Source: Hysterangium stoloniferum (taxonomy: Eukaryota; Basidiomycota; Agaricomycetes; Hysterangiales; Hysterangiaceae). From it: 64,000 bases of DNA. Location of the stretch: contig WHVD01000017.1 in assembly GCA_015178975.1 (NCBI GenBank), positions 186,001-250,000 of the forward strand, written 5' to 3'. The notes beneath the pieces were generated by a model that was not told where the DNA came from, searched no databases, and saw only the letters and a program-made list of their open reading frames with translations. The position numbers and the translations under genes were made by a program. Shown in pieces: positions 56,868-64,000 of this stretch (the first letter of the stretch is position 1; every line of letters starts with the position of its first letter).

Positions 56868-58972
56868 ATGTCTAATATGATTCCGAAATTTGTCTTTTCA
56901 GCTCTTATAGATTCCAGCTCGACTCATTGTTTTTTAGATACAAAATTCACACAAAAAAACTCTTTGTCAACTTATTCAATAAATCCCATTGGTCTCCGCC
57001 TCTTCAATGGCACAAGTAATTCGGTTGTTACCCAAGCTTGTGATTTACCCATCTGTTTCCCATGTGGAACATCTCAATTGGTCACTTTCTATGTGACCCA
57101 GTTAGACTCAAGTTGCTCGGTGGTCCTAGGACACAACTGGCTTACCCGCTATAATCCGTTGATTGACTGGATAGCTAACAGTATAACATTCCAGACCCCT
57201 GCGGCAGCTGAGGAAACTGCACCTGACCCGGCCTCCACGGCACCCATGGCCTTCCCGGCACCTGCAGTCTGGAGGACTCCTGTGATCCCTACGGCACCTA
57301 TGGCTTCCCCGGAACCCACAGCACCTCCATCCATTTCTCTGATTAATACTGCAGCTTTTATTAGGGCTTCCAAGATGGATGGGTCCCAGGTCTTCACTAT
57401 CAACTTAAAAATTGATTAAGCAACTGGACATTTTTCAACTCCAGTATCCGAATCTGAGCAAGCCGCTGACCTAGAAGGCGTCCCAGAGAAATATCATGAC
57501 TTCGTGGATGTTTTTAGCAAGCAGAAAGCTGACCGGCTTCCGCACCACAGAGAATATGACTTAAAAATTGATCTTGAAGATGGTGCCCAGCCACCCCTAG
57601 GACATATTTACCCGCTCTCGTCCACGGAACCTTCTGCAATCCGTGATTTCCTGGATGAACATTTGTCCATAGGCTTTATCCGACCCTCAAAGTCTCCTTT
57701 TGGAGCACCTGTTCTGTTTGTCAGAAAAAAGGATGGATCCCTTCGACTATGTGTTGATTTTAGAGGACTCAATGCTGTCACCAAAAAGGATAAATATCCA
57801 CTCCCACTTATATCTGATCTGCTCGATGCTCCGCAGAATGCCCAGATTTACACCAAAATAGATCTCAAACATGCCTATCATTTGGTCTGGATTGCCACAG
57901 GTGACGAATGGAAAACCACTTTTAGAACCCGTTATGGAGCCTTTGAGTGGTTGGTGATGCCCTTTGGGCTCACCAATGCTCTGTCTGTTTTTCAGCATTT
58001 TATCAACAACATTTTCTCCAACATGCTCGATGTATGCATCATTGTTTACTTGGACGACATTCTTATCTACTCTGAGAATCCCATGGAACACGACAAACAA
58101 GTCCATGAAATTCTCCGGCGACTCAGAAAACATGGTTTATTCGCGAATGGTAAAAAATGTACTTTTGACATGGACTCCGTGGAATACCTAGGTTTCATTA
58201 TGGGACCCGACGGACTCCGCATGGATGAAACTAAAGTGCAAGTCATCAAATATTGGCTGGAACCCTGAAAGGTTAAAGATATACAATCCTTCCTTGGCTT
58301 TGCCAATTTTTACAGACGATTTATCTGTGGATATTCCGACATCATGGTTCCCCTTACCCGTCTTATGCATAAGGATACTCTGTGGAATTTTAACGATAAG
58401 TGTCAAAAAGCTTTCAATCTCTTAAAAAATTCTTTTTCTTCAGCTCCTATTCTGTCACATTGGAAACCGGACTTCCCGCTCATTGTCAAAATGGATGCCT
58501 CGGATTATGCGCTTGGAGCCATCCTGTCTATCCAGGACTCCGACAGAGAAGTCCACCCTGTGGCCTTTCTGTCCCGGACTTTTACCGGAGCAGAGCTCAA
58601 CTACGACATTCATGATAAGGAACTCCTGGCAATCTTTTCAGCTTTCAAAGCGTGGCAACACTATTTGGAAGGCTCGGGAACTCCTATTGACGTTGTAACA
58701 GATCACAAAAACCTGGAATACTTTTCTACCACAAAACATTTGACCCATCGGCAGGCCCGCTGGTCTGAATATCTATCTGCCTTCAACATGATTATCCACT
58801 TTCAACCCAGCCATCTCGGCGGCAAACCCAACACTTTAACTAGACAATGGGACATCTGTCCTAAAGAGGGGAGCAATGACTATGCCACGGTAAACCCACA
58901 CAACTTGAAACCCATTTTCATGAATCAACAACTTACCGCATCGGTCCATGCAACTTTCCTCGTCAATCCCAT
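56868..58972 (+). pseudogene. Chromovirus protease, RT and RNase H
   Basis: Protease near 56900 reads ALIDSSSTHCFLD where the family has DSG, so Gly is replaced by Ser. LGHNWLTRYNPLIDW follows. RT has [44 protein letters not shown] and the catalytic IVYLDDILIYS. RNase H has VKMDASDYALGAILS, LNYDIHDKELLAIFSAFK and VVTDHKNLEYF. Stops lie at 57417 and 58266 (EP stop KVKDIQSFLGF, CGA expected). Confidence 0.9.
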
Positions 58973-60215
58973 TGTAAGGTATCCAGCTATTTACTCTCTC
59001 AAATAATTAACAAATGTTGACACGGCAAGGGATTCAAGAAATAAACAAATAAAGGTCCAGTAATTTAAATACTGATAGATTAATTAGCTGCACTATTAAG
59101 CTTAAACAACTAAAGTCAATATTTGTTTGGTCTCTTGACAAATTCAGATGAACTTGTAGTGACGTGCTCTACGAACGTTAAGTTCTCCTTGAGAATAAAG
59201 GTTCGGGAGCTGAATGTATGCACAATAAGTTGGCAGAAACTTGTTGTAAGCCTTCGCTTTCTTGTAGCCTTTTATTTTACTATTTATAAAGATTTAACAA
59301 GCTGTTAAATAATTTATAAATAGAGAGATTGTCCGAGAGTCGAATATCCAAGTGTTTGTTTAAAGATCAATTAACTGTGCTGTTAAAATGGGCTTTTGAA
59401 TAACCTAAATGGCCAAGGATTTCAGTAATGAGAATTTAGATTTACTTAGGTGATTAGTAAGCCTAAAGGTTTTCCGGGAAGCTGAGGGAACTTAGATGAA
59501 TTAGCTAAGTTCAAGAGAAAGAGTTCAAGATGCTGCAAGTGTAGGTGCTTGCAGTTAGATATCAGACTAAGGCTATTTTTGTCCTTAGGATGATTAGATA
59601 AGATTTAAGCTGGTGCTGTTGATAGTAGTAAAATAGATTGATTTATTCAGTGATTTAGGCCTCCTTTTATACATGTAGAGAGTTCTGCTTAATAATAACT
59701 AAATAACTAATTAGGAAACTTTTAGAAGCTTCTAAGAAGTTTCCATAATTCTGCTATGATATCATACTCCTCACCTGACTCGAAGATCCAAACCGAAGAT
59801 CCAAACCGGTCGAGTCAGAAAATAAACCCGGGATGGCCGAGGGTGGAAGCAAAATAAGCTGGGTGGCCGAAACAGAAATAAACCCAGCTGGGCGGGTGTG
59901 AAAACTACTCATGACAATTTGTGTACGCATTGTGACATTGTTGTCACGTGATAATAATGCGCATATATATAGTAATATAATATAATAAAACCCGGCCGCC
60001 TAAAATTAGATAACCCGGCTTTATTATGTTTATATTTCGACCGCTCTAGGCTTCAATTACATAATGTGATGTCATTCGAAGCTTTGAGTATTCGAAGTTA
60101 AAAGGAAACAGCCTAATTCTTGAAATAATAAACAAAATAAAATAAATGGAAATAAATTGAAATAAATTCAGGAAAATTAAGGGAAAATTTGTGAAAATCA
60201 ACTGGATACATCACA
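58973..60215 (+). mobile_element. Long solo LTR between RNase H and integrase, TSD CCCAT
   Basis: 1,243 bp. Ends TGTAAGGTATCCAG and CTGGATACATCACA form a 14-bp imperfect inverted repeat with TG..CA tips; CCCAT lies at 58968-58972 and 60216-60220. Removing it rejoins FLVNPI with VHGIIIMDIEKLHQD in frame. TATATATAG and AATAAA motifs are inside. No relative elsewhere in the window. Confidence 0.85.
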
Positions 60216-61725
60216 CCCATTGTCCATGGAATTATCATTATGGATATCGAGAAGTTACATCAAGATATTCTATTGGCAATTCCACTAGACCTGATTACTA
60301 AAGCTCACCTAGACAATCCCGTGGACCCCAATCAACCTCAGTGGTCTCTTGATCAACATGGTTTCATTAGACTTGACGATCGAATCTATGTACCAGACTC
60401 CAATGGCCTCCGCCTCAGGATCCTTCAATACAAACATGATCATCCACTCTCAGGACATTTCAGGTACAACACAACTCTATCATTAATAAGAAGAGAATAC
60501 ACTTGGCCCGGACTCCGTGGATTCGTTAAGCACTATTGTAAATCTTGCACTACTTGTCCCCACTCGAAATCTCAGCGACACAAGCCATACGGCCTTTTGA
60601 AACAACTCCCAGTACCGGAACATCCGTGGAATTCTATCTCTATGGTTTTCATTGAACACCTACTGGATTCCGAAGGCTTTTCCGCCATTCAAGTTGTTGT
60701 TGACAGATTCTCAAAACAAGGTATATTCATCCCTACATATGACACAATTACATCCATGCAGTTAGCAGAACTTTTCATTATCCACGTATTTTCCAAGCAT
60801 GGAGTTCCATCCCACGTGACTTCTGATTGAGGATCAGAGTTCATGTCTCACTTCTTTAGATCCCTCGGGAAATCCTTGGACATGACATTACATTTCACGT
60901 CTGGACATCACCCGGAAGGTGACGGACAAACCGAACGTGTCAATCAGACATTGGAACAATATCTCTGTGTATATTGCAACTACCAACAGGACAATTGGAA
61001 ATCCTTGTTACCCCTTGCAGAGTTCGCTTACAACAATGCACCTTCGGCCACTACTGGCATTTCCCCATTCTTTGCAAATAAAGGATATAATCCAAATATT
61101 ACAGTACATCCAGAACGAAATCTTGCCTCTGCTCATGCTCAAGAGTTCACCGTGGACCTCCATGAGCTCCACGAGGAACTCCAGACTGCAATAATGTCCA
61201 CCCAAGAGCAATATCAACATTCAGCAGACAAACACCAGATTCCGCCACCCAACTTCAAGATTGGCAATCGTGTTTTTGTCAAAGCTCAATTCTTCCGGAC
61301 TACCTGTCCATCAAAAAAGCTTGCTGAAAAATATTTAGGTCCATTTGAAATTATCGCACAAGTAGGTTCAGTCTCTTGGACTCTACAGCTTCCAGATAGC
61401 ATGCGTGTGGTACACCCAGTATTTCATGTTTCTATGTTAGAACCTTGTACTGCTAACACTATCCCAGATCGCATGCAATCTCTGCCTCCTCCAGTCATTA
61501 TTGACGGAGAACCCGAGTTTGAAATCTCGCAAATTTTAGATTTGAAAATTGACAAGGGTTGACGCACTTGTAAACTGCTTTACTTGGTCAAGTGGGTGGG
61601 TTACGAGGGCACCGATGAAGAGACCTCATGGATTTTGGCCACGGAACTCAGTAATGCCATGGAAATCATTACTGACTTTCATACCGCTTACCCACTCAAA
61701 CCTGGACCACTATCATCTCTCTGAC
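60216..61725 (+). pseudogene. Chromovirus integrase with chromodomain
   Basis: Zinc-binding HHCC (HDHPLSGHF..CKSCTTC), then the core. SISMVFIEHL carries Val where the first catalytic Asp is expected. SDstopGSEF (60828) keeps the second Asp but has TGA for Arg, and GDGQTERVNQTLEQYL has the Glu. A GPFEIIAQVGSVSWTLQLP segment and a chromodomain follow (LYLVKWVGYEGTDEETSWI, 61575-61640), preceded by another TGA at 61560. Chromodomains direct integration to marked chromatin. Confidence 0.9.
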
Positions 61726-61989
61726 TGCACTCCATGGACCCCATGTTACGTTTGGACTCATTCTCATTATTCCCTGTCGCCCTATGTCTCTCTTTGCTTT
61801 TACAGGTTCTGATATGTCCTTCAAGTCCTCAAGTGGATTTTCCACAGACTTTGATTTGGACCTTGATCTTATGTTTTTTCACACTTTACTTTTCTGTTCA
61901 ATTATTAAACTTTTGTTTCTATATTATTTTTCCTCAGTCTACATTTATGGGACTATGCTTTTTACCCACTTCTTCAGCCACCTCCTCAG

Positions 61990-62858
61990 GTAGCTCCTCT
62001 ACCTCCGCGGCAACCCCGTCCTCATCCGACCCAGCATCCTCAGAACTCCCAGCTTGCGGCTCCTCATAAATGTACCTGCCAAACTCTGGTAGGAACTTCC
62101 AAAATTCCAAGCGGAGTCCCCGGAGCTCATTTGCCACCACCACTTCGACTTTGTTTCTCTTTCTGAGCAACATGTTCTGGGCCTCAATGCCCTCAGTGAT
62201 CCGTCCTCGTCCAACCCAGAAAACCCGTCTGACCCGCTGATGTCCCATGCCCCGGACCCCGCGGCCTGCTCGTGAACAAGTGAACACCTCGCCTTGAGGT
62301 GTGCACAATGGTAACAGCCCGGACCCCGGCAGGACTTTCGATTGCATTCAGTGTTCTGGTCATTACAACCGGAACACCACGGGTCGTGTGGGTAGGCAGA
62401 CTGGTGCCACATTCCTGGCCTTCTGTTGATATGGTTAGTTCCTCGGTATACCCCACAGACCCATTGCTTACCTTCTGGGGGCTCTCCGGCTCCCCCTCAG
62501 AGTCCGACTCGACCTCTGTCACCTTGTGCTGAAAATAACAAGTCAGTCAAAAAAAAAAAAAAACGACAAGTTGAATTTGGGACTTACTTTTCCCACAACA
62601 ACCGCGGCTCTGTCTGCAGCCATCCACACTTTCTCCACGGCCATCTCTCTTCCTCTGCCTCTCGGCCTCTTCCTCCGCAGCCAATGCCACCTGGTACTCC
62701 CTGTCTAAAGCCTCCTCAGCCTCTCTGGCCTCCCTCTCTGCTTCTTCACAAAGTTGGTGTTGCTCTTCTCGCTGCGCCAACAGTTGGGCCACACTCCAAG
62801 GTGCCTGATATGGAGTGCCTGTGGAGGGCCTGGCGGTTGGCATTGGTTTTGGTCCCAT
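61990..62858 (-). CDS. Antisense Cys-rich ORF of the chromovirus
   Basis: On the strand opposite pol, between its end and the 3' LTR. ATG at 62858 (MGPKPMPTARPSTGTPYQAP), then a charged coiled coil (QLLAQREEQHQLCEEAEREA), a candidate intron with GTAAGT near 62585 and TTTTCAG near 62533, an acidic part (VTEVESDSEGEPESPQK), a second candidate intron (GTAAGC to CAACAG, about 62474-62425) and a Cys cluster WCSGCNDQNTECNRK with CYHCAHLKARCSLV. The layout resembles antisense ORFs seen in mushroom Ty3 elements (from recollection). Frames do not join cleanly, so it may be decayed. A regulatory role in nucleic-acid binding is inference. Confidence 0.55.
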
Positions 62859-63052
62859 GGTGTCAAAGATGGGAGTAATAAAGAAGAAGAATTTCTATTT
62901 TTTCAAATTTATATATAGGCTCGTCGCGTTTGAACCTTACCTTCCAGATCACATGGCTCCTTGACACATACATGTAACTGACATGACTTTTCACATATGC
63001 ACGTAGCCGACAAGAACCTTATTGAGGTCTAGAGCCTCTTTGGGACTTCGGC

Positions 63053-63067
63053 ATAAAGGGAGGGTAC
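63053..63067 (+). promoter_or_regulatory. Polypurine tract of the chromovirus
   Basis: AAAGGGAGGGTAC lies directly before the TGTTACGACTGG start of the 3' LTR. Confidence 0.7.
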
Positions 63068-63882
63068 TGTTACGACTGGAAATCCCACCCAGACTCCGGC
63101 TACTACCTTATATGCACCCGTGCCCTATACACACCCATTATCAGTTTACCAGAATTCCCACCGGACTCCGTACATCAGACTCGTCTACGTTTGTCTTCAT
63201 TATATTGTGTTTCAGTCACCAGAAAACCCACCGGACTCCGTCTATGTCTAATTCTGACCTCATCCCACACGTCAGTCACCAGACCCTGCTCAGAATACCT
63301 GTCTTCCCTCTAACTGAGCCCCATTCCCATTTTAGTCAAATGACCTGTCAAGATTCGGACTCCGCTCCCATTCCATTTCCCATTATGGTTTATGATTTGT
63401 CACTATTCAGACTCCGCTCTGTTCTGTCCCGTTCCTAACACCAATTTGGTGTTTACTATTCCCATTTTATGTTTTGCTCGCTTCATTTCATTATTACTGG
63501 ATTCAGTATGACATTTACTCCAAGGTCTATTTAAACTGGCAGATGTTGTACATACAATCCAGTCATAAAATCAGCTTAGATTCCCCCCAGTAATCTAATA
63601 CATTTTCAGCTCTAAACCCTACTTGAATCACATTGCTCGCACTAGTCAGAGCCCACAGGCTCCGGCACATCTATCTCTCTCACCAATCTCGACCCACGAC
63701 CCACGACCTCCGACCTATGACCTTATGACCCATGACCCCCACCCGGACTCCCTGGGATTCCCTTCTGCCTGTCAGAAATTGGACAACACGATCTAGCAAG
63801 GGTGCAGCCTGTAAGCTGAAGCCAAGTCCTACCAGATATTCTGCGGGTTTCTCCAGAGACCTGCCCTGTACGTATCCTAACA
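63068..63882 (+). repeat. 3' LTR of the chromovirus
   Basis: 815 bp, TGTTACGACTGG to GTATCCTAACA. The core GTAAGCTGAAGCCAAG lies at about 63810. Confidence 0.9.
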
Positions 63883-64000
63883 CTATGACTACATGTTTTA
63901 GGGATTTATATTTCATTACCCCAAAATTTCATCTTAAGACTTGTATGCTCTTTTAAAATATGCACAAATGTCATGGTTAAACAAGATTATCTGGGTTGTT
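63883..64000. other. Right edge
   Basis: No feature seen after the 3' LTR. Confidence 0.3.

Larger units (their letters stand above)
54668..63882 (+). mobile_element. Ty3/gypsy chromovirus, full length but decayed
   Basis: LTRs at 54668-55470 and 63068-63882 enclose gag, protease, RT, RNase H, integrase with a chromodomain, and an antisense ORF. The left LTR lacks the first bases (TGTTACGACTGG) of the right one, and the flanks (CTCCT and CTATG) do not match. A 1.24-kb solo LTR interrupts pol. Most stops are explained by C-to-T changes. Confidence 0.9.

Noticed and set aside
58973..60215. Insert considered as a hAT element with an 8-bp duplication CCCATTGT
   Set aside because: Shifting the border by three bases gives TG..CA ends, a 14-bp terminal inverted repeat and a 5-bp duplication CCCAT, which explains the data better as an LTR.
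63732..63956. Plus-strand frame at the right edge
   Set aside because: It lies across the 3' LTR end of the chromovirus and has no domain.

Overview
The window looks like a transposon-rich stretch of an Agaricomycete (mushroom-forming basidiomycete) genome. The evidence is short introns of about 50 bp, a Plavaka-type transposase, a DUF6535 membrane protein, a DUF6698-like gene, a fungal FKS1 beta-1,3-glucan synthase relic, a Ty3 chromovirus, and Ty1/copia, CACTA, Tc1/mariner, hAT and Ngaro elements. No rRNA, tRNA or CRISPR array was recognised. Most of the sequence is nested, decaying mobile DNA.

Layout. 1-290: two HEAT-repeat exons of a broken gene (minus). 724-3170: a DUF6698-like gene (minus) split by a solo LTR (1952-2641, TSD CTTAC). 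3390-4290: an FKS1 glucan synthase pseudogene (minus). 4418-7656: a Ser-rich low-complexity gene (minus). 8144-11560: an almost complete Plavaka transposase (plus). 12015-20240 and 29300-31700: two direct copies of a degenerate segment that flank a large gene. The first copy carries a Ty1/copia element (14134-19086, TSD AACAT) and a solo LTR (19548-19993, TSD ATCAC), and both sites are empty in the second copy. 22204-28815 (minus): the most interesting host gene. It has a DUF6535 membrane module followed by 21 near-identical exons, each encoding one 39-residue HEAT repeat and separated by 49-bp phase-1 introns (period 166 bp).

33132-35363: an LTR carrying two further solo LTRs. 35859-38536: a Tc1-like element carrying a solo-LTR-like insert and a hAT MITE, which itself carries a hairpin MITE. 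39103-50640: a CACTA/TNP2-like transposase gene opened by a 9.1-kb nest. Inside the CACTA gene lies a Tc1-like element; inside that lie a solo LTR, a mariner and a second solo LTR; inside the mariner lies a Ngaro-type tyrosine-recombinase retrotransposon with split direct repeats. 50112-52440: another solo LTR and inverted Ty3 relics. 53816-63882: an LTR joined without a target duplication to a full-length Ty3 chromovirus, which holds a 1.24-kb solo LTR between RNase H and integrase and an antisense Cys-rich ORF before its 3' LTR.

The mobile genes and the FKS1 pseudogene share one decay pattern: Arg CGN codons have become TGA, Cys or His, which points to C-to-T change at CpG. The HEAT array keeps its CGN codons. 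Target-site duplications, empty paralogous sites and reading frames that rejoin across insertions make it possible to order many of the events.
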